Assembly (NCBI GenBank): GCA_022769285.1
Contig: JALEKD010000005.1
Location: forward strand, 62,001-126,000
Source: Prevotella sp.
GTDB taxonomy: Bacteria > Bacteroidota > Bacteroidia > Bacteroidales > Bacteroidaceae
Length of the DNA stretch: 64,000 bases
Direction of reading: 5' to 3'
Shown here: positions 41,837-50,398 of the stretch, one piece after another
Layout of the letters: the number at the start of each line of letters is the position of its first letter
Numbering within the stretch: position 1 is the first letter of the stretch
Notes under the pieces: model-generated
The model's input: only the letters and a program-made list of their open reading frames with translations
Database searches by the model: none
Told to the model about the DNA's origin: nothing
Position numbers and translations under genes: made by a program

Positions 41837-44101
41837 ATGAGTGCTATTTATCTGCTTATCGTCGTGTTCCTGCTCTGCCTGGCCGTCTTCGACCTCTATG
41901 TGGGCGTGAGCAACGACGCAGTAAACTTCCTCCAGTCGGCTGTGGGTGCCCGGGTGGCCACGTTTCGCACCATTTTGCTGGTGGCGTCCCTGGGAGTCAT
42001 TATCGGAGCTGTCATGTCATCAGGCATGATGGATGTGGCCCGCCACGGCATCATGCTACCTACCCACTATGCCATGAGCGAGGTGATGGTGGTCTTTCTG
42101 GCCGTAATGGTTACCGATGTCATTGTGCTGAACGTCTTCAACTCGCTGGGCATGCCCACCTCTACCACCGTGTCGCTGGTGTTCGAGCTCTTAGGCGGTG
42201 CCTTTGTGCTGTCGCTTATCAAGATGGCGGCCGACCACCAGCTGGTCATCAACGACCTGCTCAATACCGACAAGGCGCTCAGCGTTATCCTGGCCATCTT
42301 TGTATCGGTGGCCATAGCCTTTGTCTTCGGTGTTGTGGTACAGTGGCTTACACGTATAGTGTTCACCTTTAAGTATAGCCGGGGCGGCTTGGTGGCTGTG
42401 GCACTCTTCGGTGGCGTGGCCTTTACCATCCTGTCTTATTTCATATTTCTCAAGGGACTGGGGGCTTCGCCCTATATACCTGCCGATGCCCGTGTGTGGA
42501 TAGACGGGCACATGCCCCTGCTGATGGGCCTTACCATGGTGGTGTCCACGGTGCTGATGGGCGTGCTCCACGGGTTGCATGTCAATGTGTTCCGCATCGT
42601 GGTACTGATGGGAACATTTGCCCTGGCCATGGCCTTTGCCGGTAATGACCTGGTCAACTTCATCGGTGTGCCCCTGGCAGGCTTAGATAGCTTCATGGAC
42701 TACTATAACCACGGCCTGGCCCAGGGCATAGCGCCCACGCACTACATGATGAAGTCGCTCATGGAGCCGGCCACCACACCGCCCCTCTTCCTGCTCATAG
42801 CCGGTCTGATTATGATAGTGGCCATGGCCACGTCCAAGAAGGCGCAGCGCGTGATACAGACCTCGGTAGACTTGTCGCGCCAGGACGAGGGCGAGGAGAT
42901 GTTCGGGTCGTCTCGGGCTGCCCGCGCCATAGTACGTACCGTGCAGACGGTGGCCGACAGCGTGGGTAGCGTTACTCAGCGCATACCCCTGATACAGCGT
43001 ATGAGCCAGTGGATAAACAGCCGGTTTGCCCCGGTCGACGTGGCCGATGGCGACAGGGCTGCTTTTGATGTGGTGCGTGCCGCCGTCAACCTGGTGCTGG
43101 CCTCTATGCTCATCACCATAGGTACCAACTATAAGCTGCCGCTCTCTACTACCTACGTTACCTTCATGGTGGCCATGGGTAGCTCGCTGGCCGACCGGGC
43201 CTGGAGCCGCGAGAGTGCCGTGTTCCGCATTACGGGTGTGCTGTCGGTCATCGGCGGATGGTTTATCACAGCTGGTGTAGCTTTCATGGCCTGTGCCTTA
43301 GTGTGTGTGGCCATGTATTACGGCGGACTGGCCGTGCAGCTGCTGTTCATCTGCCTGGTGATTTACATCCTGTTCTGCTCGGGTCACGACAAGGACAAGG
43401 GCGCTAAGGACAACGAGGGACGCGACCTGTATAGGCTGATGATGCGGGCCCACGAGCCTGAGATAGTGTGGGATTTGCTGAAGAAGTATGTGCGCCAGAC
43501 GCAGAGCGCCATGACGCAGATAGCGCTGAATGAGTACAATCAGTTGTTAGACGGATTTGAGAACAACCGGCCGGCCCCTTTGCGGCGTGTACAGCGCCAT
43601 CTGCGCGAGGCCAAGGATCGGGTGCGCTGCGTGCGCAAGCAGCAGTTGTTGGCCCTGCGCCGCATACCGGTCGAGGTGGCCATGGAGCGCAACACTTGGT
43701 TCCACGTGGGCATCAATGCCAGTCAGCAGTACATCTACTGCCTGCGGCGCATGCTTGAGCCGGTCAAGGAGCATGTAGATAACAACTTCACACCGTTCCC
43801 CCAGTATCTCCGCGACGAGTATCAGCCCATCAAGTTTAAAATTGTAGAGCTGATGCGCGACACCGAGACTCAGATTTCGAGCGGCCGCTTTGACCGTTAC
43901 CGCGACACGCTGGCTGCGGCTGACAAGCTCAAGGACGAGTTGTCTGTTTACCGTCACCGCCAGATTGACCGTTTACAAGGCATTAGCGACAACGGCGCCC
44001 TCCAGGTGGCCCTGCTCTATCTGAACGTGCTCCAGGAGAGCCAGCAGCTGCTCAGCAACATGCGCCACCAGCTGCGCGCGGCCAAAAAGTTCATGGAGTA
44101 A
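41837..44101 (+). CDS. PiT family phosphate transporter with fused helical C-terminal domain
   Basis: A 754-residue protein. The PiT halves show the paired signature GVSNDAVNFLQSAVG (about 24-38) and FAGNDLVNFIGVPLAG (about 272-287), which form the H+ or Na+:phosphate symport site. About ten membrane helices extend to residue 515. The remaining 230 residues (from DLYRLMMRAHEPEI) are soluble, strongly helical and arginine-rich, and resemble a PhoU-like or DUF47-like regulatory bundle, whereas simple PiT proteins are about 500 residues. A PhoU-like tail would allow control of phosphate flux within one chain; this assignment is by general character only. The unit ends in the terminator at 44145. 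Confidence 0.88.
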   Translation: MSAIYLLIVVFLLCLAVFDLYVGVSNDAVNFLQSAVGARVATFRTILLVASLGVIIGAVMSSGMMDVARHGIMLPTHYAMSEVMVVFLAVMVTDVIVLNVFNSLGMPTSTTVSLVFELLGGAFVLSLIKMAADHQLVINDLLNTDKALSVILAIFVSVAIAFVFGVVVQWLTRIVFTFKYSRGGLVAVALFGGVAFTILSYFIFLKGLGASPYIPADARVWIDGHMPLLMGLTMVVSTVLMGVLHGLHVNVFRIVVLMGTFALAMAFAGNDLVNFIGVPLAGLDSFMDYYNHGLAQGIAPTHYMMKSLMEPATTPPLFLLIAGLIMIVAMATSKKAQRVIQTSVDLSRQDEGEEMFGSSRAARAIVRTVQTVADSVGSVTQRIPLIQRMSQWINSRFAPVDVADGDRAAFDVVRAAVNLVLASMLITIGTNYKLPLSTTYVTFMVAMGSSLADRAWSRESAVFRITGVLSVIGGWFITAGVAFMACALVCVAMYYGGLAVQLLFICLVIYILFCSGHDKDKGAKDNEGRDLYRLMMRAHEPEIVWDLLKKYVRQTQSAMTQIALNEYNQLLDGFENNRPAPLRRVQRHLREAKDRVRCVRKQQLLALRRIPVEVAMERNTWFHVGINASQQYIYCLRRMLEPVKEHVDNNFTPFPQYLRDEYQPIKFKIVELMRDTETQISSGRFDRYRDTLAAADKLKDELSVYRHRQIDRLQGISDNGALQVALLYLNVLQESQQLLSNMRHQLRAAKKFME

Positions 44102-44144
44102 ACAGCCCATCATAGTTAACGTTATTATAGGTAATCGATACCAT

Positions 44145-44185
44145 GGGGTACCCGGCTTCCGTGCGCGAAGTGGGGTGCCCTTTTT
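44145..44185 (+). terminator. Terminator of the PiT gene
   Basis: GGGTACCCGGCTTC (from 44146) pairs at 11 of 14 positions with GAAGTGGGGTGCCC (44167-44180), followed by TTTTT. Confidence 0.75.
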
Positions 44186-44287
44186 CTTGGCCCATGGCCG
44201 ATGGGGGATAGGCAGGATGGCTCCGCTCGTCTTGTGGTCATCGCCCCCGTCCTGGTGACTTCTCCCAACTACCCCTCCGTCCTTCTC

Positions 44288-44379
44288 GGCTCCGTCCGAA
44301 GACTTAGAGTGTATATCCGGAAGTTGGCGATGCACATCCTGGGGCACAGAATGTACATCCCAATTCTTCGGACGGATCC
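44288..44379. repeat. Intergenic 21-bp-periodic element, copy 3
   Basis: The left arm GGCTCCGTCCGAAGA (44288-44302) and right arm TCTTCGGACGGATCC (44365-44379) are inverted with one mismatch in 15. Between them, units end at 44318 (AGAGTGTATATCC), 44339 (GCGATGCACATCC) and 44360 (AGAATGTACATCC), 21 bp apart. It lies in the 589-bp gene-free stretch 44102-44690, whose other contents are the PiT terminator and a palindrome/promoter at 44563. Confidence 0.8.
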
Positions 44380-44562
44380 CGTGGGGGCGAGCGGGAGGGT
44401 GTGGGGTGGTCGGGCGCGTGGCGCATAGCTTATCAGGGTTTGGCAGGGTACCCTGTGCCCATTTTGCCATCTCCATAGGCCATCTATGGGGCCTTGTCCT
44501 ACTTGCCATCAGGGTGGCGGGTTAGGCCCTGAGAGTAAAAATTGCCCTGCGTGGGGCGATTT

Positions 44563-44607
44563 TATGATTAATCATAGTGTGTATTTGCCCAACTTGCACT
44601 ACCTTTG
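44563..44607 (+). promoter_or_regulatory. Palindrome and promoter for the DUF4230 pair
   Basis: TATGATTAATCATA (44563-44576) is a perfect 14-bp palindrome. TACCTTTG (44600-44607) fits TAnnTTTG. The palindrome covers the -33 region, where no TTTG is seen, which suits a regulator that replaces or blocks the -33 contact. Confidence 0.5.
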
Positions 44608-44690
44608 TACCATGCTGACGGCGTTGGGACGGCCCTTTGTGGCCATAGCCCGTGCGTGAGCGGCAGCTAACAACACTAATGATATAACCG

Positions 44691-45374
44691 ATGAAGACAA
44701 CGGCATACCTTCTGGCCCTATGGGTACTGACGGCCTTGTGCGGGTGCCACGGCGCTAAGACCGACGACACCGCGGCGCAGCCCGTAGACACGGTTCCCAT
44801 GATGGTGATGCAGATACAGCAGTGCTCGCGCCTCTATACGGCCGAGTACAAGGTGCGAAAGATAGTGATGCACAACGATGAACGGGCTCTCCGTGGCCGT
44901 CTGATGGGGCGCGACTTCAGTCTGACGCTTCCGGGCGGCACCCGCGCCGTAGCCATCCCCATTGACGCCACGGTCAAGGCGTATATAGACTTCTCGCAGT
45001 TCTCGGCAGCTAATGTGAGCCGGCATGGGCGGCGGGTAGAGATAACCCTGCCCGACCCCGAGGTGGTACTTACCTCGACCCGGATAGACCACGATGCCGT
45101 GCGGCAGCATGTTCCCCTGCTGCGTAGCCGCTTTACCGATGCCGAGCTTACCGCGCTGGAACGCCAGGGCCGTCAGGCCATCGTGAAGAGCATCCCCGAC
45201 TTAGGCATCGTGACCACGGCGCGCGAGAACGCCGCCTCGCTGCTCATTCCCATCATTGAGCAGATGGGGTTCAACCGCGACGACATCACCATTACCTTCC
45301 GCAAGGATTTCGGGCCGGCCACTATCCTCAAACAACTCACTCAAATTCATTCAGACCATGTTACAGCACAATAG
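44691..45374 (+). CDS. DUF4230 domain-containing lipoprotein
   Basis: A 227-residue protein with a lipoprotein signal (LLALWVLTALCGC, lipid-modified Cys about residue 19). The rest fits DUF4230: CSRLYTAEYKVRKIVMHND, IPIDATVKAYIDFSQF, VEITLPDPEVVLTSTRIDHD and a C-terminal GIVTTARENAASLLIPIIEQMGF. The family is uncharacterised; it is usually membrane-anchored and faces the periplasm. Its last 17 bases overlap the start of a second DUF4230 gene. The two are probably made together and may form a heteromer. Confidence 0.88.
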   Translation: MKTTAYLLALWVLTALCGCHGAKTDDTAAQPVDTVPMMVMQIQQCSRLYTAEYKVRKIVMHNDERALRGRLMGRDFSLTLPGGTRAVAIPIDATVKAYIDFSQFSAANVSRHGRRVEITLPDPEVVLTSTRIDHDAVRQHVPLLRSRFTDAELTALERQGRQAIVKSIPDLGIVTTARENAASLLIPIIEQMGFNRDDITITFRKDFGPATILKQLTQIHSDHVTAQ

Positions 45375-46005
45375 AAAGCGCCCCTCTGACCTGGGCCGTC
45401 TGCTGCGGCTCATCCCCGTCAATGCCTGGATAGCTGCCTTTACCGTCGCTATCGTAGCGGTGGCTGTCGTGGTACTTGTCATGTGGGTGCGCCGTGGCAA
45501 CGAGGTGAGCACCGCCCGCGTAGCGCATACCACCATTACGCCCATGCAGGTGCGCTCCATAGAGCGGATAGGCCAGTGGGAGTTCTTGGCGGTGAGCGAT
45601 GAGGAGATAGTAGACACGGTGAGCCGCGGGTTCTTTGGCGACAGCGAGTTAATACGTATTTATTATGGCACGCTTCGCTTGGGCATCGATTTGACCCACG
45701 CTCGCCCCGGATGGATAACCATGGACGGCGACACGCTGCGGGCGGTGCTTCCGCCGATAACCCTGCTCTCGCCCGACTTCATCGACGAGGCTCGCACACG
45801 TACCTTCTATGAGGATGGTAAGTGGACACCAGCCGACCGCAAGCAGCTCTATCTACGGGCGCAGCGGGCCATGAGCCGTAGGGTGATGAGCCGCGAGAAC
45901 ATAGAGAGTGCCCGCCGCACGGCTCTGGCTCAGGTAGACAAGCTGCTGCGGGGCATGGGCTTTGACAAGATAAGCATACGGTTTGAGGAGGGGGCGGCCC
46001 GATAG
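45358..46005 (+). CDS. Second DUF4230 domain-containing membrane-anchored protein
   Basis: A 215-residue protein with an uncleaved N-terminal membrane helix (WIAAFTVAIVAVAVVVLVMWV, about residues 24-44). The DUF4230 core follows: EFLAVSDEEIVDTVSRGFFG, YYGTLRLGIDLTHARPGW, DTLRAVLPPITLLSPDFIDEARTR and the closing ALAQVDKLLRGMGFDKISIRFEEG. It begins inside the preceding DUF4230 gene (17-base overlap), and the start MLQHNRKRP is the first Met upstream of the membrane helix. The pair differs in anchoring: one lipid-linked, one helix-anchored. The terminator at 46042 closes the unit. Confidence 0.85.
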   Translation: MLQHNRKRPSDLGRLLRLIPVNAWIAAFTVAIVAVAVVVLVMWVRRGNEVSTARVAHTTITPMQVRSIERIGQWEFLAVSDEEIVDTVSRGFFGDSELIRIYYGTLRLGIDLTHARPGWITMDGDTLRAVLPPITLLSPDFIDEARTRTFYEDGKWTPADRKQLYLRAQRAMSRRVMSRENIESARRTALAQVDKLLRGMGFDKISIRFEEGAAR

Positions 46006-46041
46006 GCCGCGGCCCCCATCTTCTTACTGGCAGATACGACA

Positions 46042-46069
46042 AAGGCTCCCTTGGGTGTAAGGGAGCCTT
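46042..46069. terminator. Bidirectional terminator between DUF4230 and LuxR-type genes
   Basis: AAGGCTCCCTT (46042-46052) and AAGGGAGCCTT (46059-46069) form a perfect 11-bp stem with a six-base loop between convergent genes. Confidence 0.88.
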
Positions 46070-46096
46070 CGCTGTATCTCTCGGCAGGCACAGGGG

Positions 46097-46732
46097 TCAG
46101 ATGTAGTATTCGGCGCTGTCTACCAGGCCAGCCCTGAAGGCGTAGCGTGTAGCCTCGTGTACATTGTTAACGCCCAACTTGCGGAAGATGTTCTTGCGGT
46201 GGGTGTTTACCGTGTGGAAACTGGAGCACCGCTTCTCGGCTATCTCGCGCGTGGTGAGTCCCAGGGCTATGTCCTTCAGTATCTCGGTCTCTGTCCGGGT
46301 CAGTTTTACATCCTCGGTCTTTTCGGCTACAGGTGCTAACAGCATCTCGGTGGTGCGCCGGCAGATGAAGCGCTGTCCCTGGGCCACCAGTTGTAGCGCC
46401 TCGCGTATCTCTGACAGCGGCGACTCCTTGAGGAGCACGCTGAACTGATGGTTACTGGCGGCCACTATCTTGACAAAGTCTATGCTGAGGTCTTCGCTGA
46501 ACAGAATCCACGATGACAAGGGGAACCGCTGACCGAGAATGAGCAGCTCGTCGGCATCATTGATATCAAAGAGGGTATAGTCCAGTATCACGGTAGCCGT
46601 AGGGGTGGCTTTGAGCCCCTCTATCACCTCGGCCTTGTCCTCAGTTACCTTAAATGGGTAGCCAGCCTGGGTACATAGGTACATCAGGCCGGCCTGGGTA
46701 ATTCCCTGTTTGTCTGCAAGCAGTATTTCCAT
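46097..46732 (-). CDS. LuxR/NarL-type response regulator without an adjacent kinase
   Basis: A 211-residue regulator. The N-terminal receiver (MEILLADKQGI; phospho-acceptor Asp in TVILDYTLFD; Lys in SVLLKESPLSE) is followed by a LuxR-type DNA-binding domain (LTRTETEILKDIALGLTTREIAEKRCSSFHTVNTHRKNIFRKLGVNN). The start MEILLADK is chosen because receivers begin at this strand; an upstream Met would add a tail without receiver features. No histidine kinase is adjacent, so it is an orphan or has a distant partner. It lies 70 bp after the DUF5686 gene on the same strand and may be read from it. Confidence 0.9.
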   Translation of the reverse strand: MEILLADKQGITQAGLMYLCTQAGYPFKVTEDKAEVIEGLKATPTATVILDYTLFDINDADELLILGQRFPLSSWILFSEDLSIDFVKIVAASNHQFSVLLKESPLSEIREALQLVAQGQRFICRRTTEMLLAPVAEKTEDVKLTRTETEILKDIALGLTTREIAEKRCSSFHTVNTHRKNIFRKLGVNNVHEATRYAFRAGLVDSAEYYI

Positions 46733-46802
46733 TTGTTTGGGTGCTATTAAGGTTGTTTTCTGTGTATGTGGAGCCATGGGGCCAAGGGCCCCGATGGCTC
46801 TG

Positions 46803-49379
46803 TCAGAACGACATGGCGAAAGTAAATCGTACGCCGTTCTTCTTGACGTCACGGTTGTTGAGGTAATTCAGGCGGTGAACGAAGTCTACCCCGAAGAACT
46901 TGAATATATTGTGTACGCCAGCCACTATCTCCATGTAGGGAGTCTTCTTGTCCATGATATAGCTGTCGCGTGGCATCTCAAAGAGCATCGGGTCGCCTTG
47001 GTTCTGGGCCAGGGTGGGATTGTTCTTATCCGTGAGTGTTCCAAACATGCCCTTGAAGGCTACGTATTCACGCCATTTGAGCCGCTTAATGAGTGGTATG
47101 CGGTTCAGTAGCTTGCCGTTAAGATCCCAGCAGATAGCCCAGTAGGCATAGCGGTCGCTGATAAACTCCATATTGCGCATCATGGAGAATGTATTCTCAA
47201 GCTCGAAGAACGATACGTTTACCGGTGGCATAATCAGCAGTGGGAACGGGGCCTTGCTCCACTGGGCTCCGCCCTTCAGGTGGTTATCTATATAGCCCCA
47301 GCTGCCCAGCCAGAAACGCTTGTAGATGCCTACCGTGGTGAGGTTGAGCTTATATTGGCCACCGAGGAAGTTCTTCAGACCGGTGGTATGGCTTACGGTA
47401 AACTCGGGAGCGTCCAGGTTAACCGGCCAGCGCTGTTGCTTGGTGTTAATGTAGGTCTGTCCCGGGCAGTACTTGATGCCTACGGTCAGCTCGGTGGTCC
47501 GTATCTTGTTCACCATGCTTCCGTTGTCTACATGTCTAAAGTATAGGTCGCCCGCAGGTTCATTGCTTTCAGCCTTGATTTCCGTGTTGAATCTCAAGCC
47601 CCAGTCTGTCTCGTAGTTGAAGGCCAGCCGCTGTCTATTGTAGAAGTACATCTGCTCAACCTTTTGCACGCGGAACGCCATGAACATGTTGTCCTTGTTG
47701 TGGATAAGGTATTTGTCAGCCGGAGACATCACGTCGCGCGCCGACTCGAATATGATGTTTCTCTGAGGGAACTCGAACGGCACATTTTTCTTCTTGTTCA
47801 GTGCGTAGGTTATCTCTGAGCCGTAATAGTGGTTCCCGGTCTTGGTGCCGTAGGCATAGTAGCCGTTCCAGAACAGGTGCTTGTTCAGGTTGGCCGTCGT
47901 ACGGCCGCTAACGCGTAACCGCAGTCCGTCAACGAAGTTACTTGACACCACCGTGTTTACCGGGCCAAAGTCAAACTTGCTTCCGTTCTTCTTGCTGCTG
48001 GTCTCTACATAGTTCTCTAAGAACGCCTTGATGCCAAAGAGTATCCACTTGTAGTTCCTGGACTGCTCCATGCGGTGGATGAAGGCATCCATCGACGACT
48101 CGCCCTTAGTTAGCTCCACCGCGCGGTACTGCTCCCAGAAGGCGTCGTCTCTTATCATCGCGTCGGCTTCATGCCGCGACTTGGCCTTACCCTTGAACAG
48201 CTTGCGGGGCAGCTCGTCAAAGGCATAGTTGCTCAGCCGGGTGTTGCGGATACACACGCACTTGGTAGCCTTGGATATGATGCTCAGTTCGGCTATCATG
48301 TCGTCGGTAGTGAGTACCCACTCGCCATCGGGGAGCTTGGTGTACTCTTGTACTATCTTCAGGTCGTCTATGAAGTTGACATCGCTGCGCTTGGGGATGG
48401 TCAGGTTGCATTTCTTGACATGCAGCGACGAGTCGGCCAGTACATACAGCTCGCCCCTGAAGCCAAAGTCTTGCTGATTGTTCGGCAGAAACTGCAGGTG
48501 ATAGCACAAATCACGGTCTACATAGACCGTATCTTCGATGTAATAACGGTAGAAGGAAATGGCTGTCTCACCGATAGGCGATGGGAAGGGGTACTGCAAC
48601 AGGCGGACGTGGTCATCGTATATGTCTACATCGGTAAACACCTCCTTGAGCATGGTGTTGAGAATATCGCCAGTTTGCAGCACATTGTTAATTCCGTCAC
48701 TGCGCTGGCCCTTGATGATGGTCTTCTCTGTGCGAGGGCTCTTACGGTATATCTGTTGGGTCACGGTTTCGTCAACCGATATGGGCAGCATGCGCTTTTG
48801 GGTAAACGGATTGGTCTCGACAAAGTCTACCAGCCATGGCGACCGCTTGAAGAGACCCTGCTCCAGGTCTTTGTCGCTGAGGTCGTTAAGGCCAAAGGTG
48901 ATTTTCTGGTACTTGTTGTACTGGAAGTAGTCGTGGTTCTCCAGCTTGGTACGTTTCTTGGCGGCAATGACGCGCCGCATAAGCTCCACGGCAGGATTGT
49001 CCTTGCGGCGGTAGCGTGCGCGGCGGGCCTTGATGGTTACCTCATTGATACTGCGGGTCGCGCTCTTCAGCTTGATTACTATGTGGGTGGTATTGGGGGT
49101 GATGGCTACTGTGGCAGGAGTATAGCCCACCGAACTGATGGTCAGTGTCCATCCGTTGTGGCGCTCTATACTGAACTTGCCGTCACCGTCGCTCGACACG
49201 GCCATGTGCTCTCCTTTATAGGATGCGCTGGCATAGGGAATGGGCCCCCCGTCGTCGGCATCTATTACCTCACCGGTAATGTTCTGGGCCGATAGGGTGG
49301 TGAAGACAAATAAAAATAATAACAAGGGTATAACCCTTAGAGCAGAAGATATGATAGCTCTCTGTCTGATGTCATCCAT
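46803..49379 (-). CDS. DUF5686 and carboxypeptidase-like regulatory domain outer membrane protein
   Basis: An 858-residue protein. A signal-like N-terminus (VIPLLLFLFVFTTLSAQ) precedes a CarbopepD_reg-like/plug-type domain (ITGEVIDADDGGPIPYASASYKG, about 33-110). The rest is the DUF5686 domain, with many amphipathic strands and a final RFTFAMSF that suits an outer membrane barrel. Such proteins look like TonB-dependent receptors without the plug but their function is not established. The gene has a minus-strand promoter at 49406. The 131-bp gap to the divergent pgpA-like gene serves both. Confidence 0.88.
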   Translation of the reverse strand: MDDIRQRAIISSALRVIPLLLFLFVFTTLSAQNITGEVIDADDGGPIPYASASYKGEHMAVSSDGDGKFSIERHNGWTLTISSVGYTPATVAITPNTTHIVIKLKSATRSINEVTIKARRARYRRKDNPAVELMRRVIAAKKRTKLENHDYFQYNKYQKITFGLNDLSDKDLEQGLFKRSPWLVDFVETNPFTQKRMLPISVDETVTQQIYRKSPRTEKTIIKGQRSDGINNVLQTGDILNTMLKEVFTDVDIYDDHVRLLQYPFPSPIGETAISFYRYYIEDTVYVDRDLCYHLQFLPNNQQDFGFRGELYVLADSSLHVKKCNLTIPKRSDVNFIDDLKIVQEYTKLPDGEWVLTTDDMIAELSIISKATKCVCIRNTRLSNYAFDELPRKLFKGKAKSRHEADAMIRDDAFWEQYRAVELTKGESSMDAFIHRMEQSRNYKWILFGIKAFLENYVETSSKKNGSKFDFGPVNTVVSSNFVDGLRLRVSGRTTANLNKHLFWNGYYAYGTKTGNHYYGSEITYALNKKKNVPFEFPQRNIIFESARDVMSPADKYLIHNKDNMFMAFRVQKVEQMYFYNRQRLAFNYETDWGLRFNTEIKAESNEPAGDLYFRHVDNGSMVNKIRTTELTVGIKYCPGQTYINTKQQRWPVNLDAPEFTVSHTTGLKNFLGGQYKLNLTTVGIYKRFWLGSWGYIDNHLKGGAQWSKAPFPLLIMPPVNVSFFELENTFSMMRNMEFISDRYAYWAICWDLNGKLLNRIPLIKRLKWREYVAFKGMFGTLTDKNNPTLAQNQGDPMLFEMPRDSYIMDKKTPYMEIVAGVHNIFKFFGVDFVHRLNYLNNRDVKKNGVRFTFAMSF

Positions 49380-49405
49380 TTCGTCAAGAATAATCTTTTG
49401 GATTG

Positions 49406-49437
49406 CAAAGTTACTTAATAAGTTGCGAGGAGAGAAA
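49406..49437 (-). promoter_or_regulatory. Promoter for the DUF5686 gene
   Basis: Minus strand TAACTTTG (49413-49406) with TTTC (one mismatch to TTTG) 20 bp upstream (49437-49434). Confidence 0.6.
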
Positions 49438-49497
49438 ACTTTTTTACCTTTTTATGTTTTTTTCAGTCGTTTGAGCCACTCTTCAGAGAAAAATCAC

Positions 49498-49505
49498 TAC
49501 TTTTG
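49498..49505 (+). promoter_or_regulatory. -7 element directly at the pgpA-like start codon
   Basis: TACTTTTG ends only five bases before the ATG at 49511, so transcription would begin at or next to the start codon. The nearest TTTG (49470-49473) is 24 bp upstream. Confidence 0.45.
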
Positions 49506-49510
49506 CACCC

Positions 49511-49981
49511 ATGAAGGCACGATTACCGTTTTTTGCCACCATGATAGGTAGTGGGTTTGGCAGTGGCTTTTGGCCCTGGGGGCCTGGCACGGCCGGGGCT
49601 TTACTGGCTACAGTTGTATGGATAGTTTTGGGACTGTGGCTCCCTGCCACTGCGCTGATGTGGGCTACCCTGGGCCTGTGCGTGGCGTTCACCATAGCCG
49701 GAACATGGGCCACGGCACGTCTGCAGTCTTACTGGGGCGACGACCCCAGCCGCGTGGTGGTTGACGAGATGGTGGGCGTGTGGGTGCCGTTGGTGGTGTG
49801 TCCTCACGGCAGCATCGCCTATGCCGCCGCAGCCTTTTTGCTGTTTCGCTTCTTCGACATTCTGAAGCCCATGGGCATCCGGGCGCTCGACCGGCGGGTG
49901 GGGGCGTTCTGGGTGATGGCCGATGACCTGTTAGCCGGCATCTACTCGCTGATAGCTATTATTATAATAAGGTGTATCTGA
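49511..49981 (+). CDS. PgpA-like phosphatidylglycerophosphatase / PI-phosphate phosphatase
   Basis: A 156-residue membrane protein of the PgpA family. FFATMIGSGFGSGFWPWGPGTAGALLA, a WGDDPSRVVVDEMVGVWVPL stretch (acidic catalytic region) and a C-terminal FFDILKPMGIRALDRR are characteristic. The usual reaction is dephosphorylation of phosphatidylglycerophosphate. Its place in front of gtrA, a CDP-alcohol phosphatidyltransferase and an AUR1/PAP2-like gene matches the locus BT_1522-BT_1526 of Bacteroides thetaiotaomicron, in which I recall the PgpA-like protein acting on phosphatidylinositol phosphate. That role is thus favoured here by context. The next gene begins one base after its stop. Confidence 0.88.
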   Translation: MKARLPFFATMIGSGFGSGFWPWGPGTAGALLATVVWIVLGLWLPATALMWATLGLCVAFTIAGTWATARLQSYWGDDPSRVVVDEMVGVWVPLVVCPHGSIAYAAAAFLLFRFFDILKPMGIRALDRRVGAFWVMADDLLAGIYSLIAIIIIRCI

Positions 49982-49982
49982 G

Positions 49983-50390
49983 ATGGCTGGCCTGCGACAC
50001 TCAATCCTGACATTCTGCAAGGCCGAGACCTCGGCTATGGTAGCTTCGGTGGCCGACTTCGGGCTGACCGTCCTGCTGACCGAGGTGGTGGGTGTGTGGT
50101 ATGCCTATGCTACCCTGATGGGCGCGGTTACCGGGGCTGTCATCAACTGCTGCGTTAACTACCGGTGGGTATTCTCGGCTGCCGGGCTCAGCAAGTGTGG
50201 CGTGGCCCTGCGTTACCTGGCTGTCTGGATAGGCAGCATAGCGCTCAACACCACGGGCACCTACCTGCTCACCGAACTCACGGGCATCAACTATATCATC
50301 TCCAAGATTGTGGTGGCCTGTCTGGTGGCCACACTCTGGAATTACCAGATGCAGCGTGTCTATGTTTTTCAGTCTAAGAGACGTAATTGA
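49983..50390 (+). CDS. GtrA family membrane protein
   Basis: A 135-residue protein with four membrane helices. SVADFGLTVLLTEVVGVWY, GAVTGAVINCCVNYRWVF and KIVVACLVATLWNYQMQRVYVF match the GtrA/DPMS fold that helps lipid-linked sugars or related lipids across membranes. It lies between the PgpA-like and CDP-alcohol phosphatidyltransferase genes, in the same order as in the Bacteroides inositol-lipid locus. It could therefore assist lipid intermediates in this pathway, but no experiment known to me shows this. The start is one base after the preceding stop. Confidence 0.88.
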   Translation: MAGLRHSILTFCKAETSAMVASVADFGLTVLLTEVVGVWYAYATLMGAVTGAVINCCVNYRWVFSAAGLSKCGVALRYLAVWIGSIALNTTGTYLLTELTGINYIISKIVVACLVATLWNYQMQRVYVFQSKRRN

Positions 50391-50398
50391 TACAAGAT

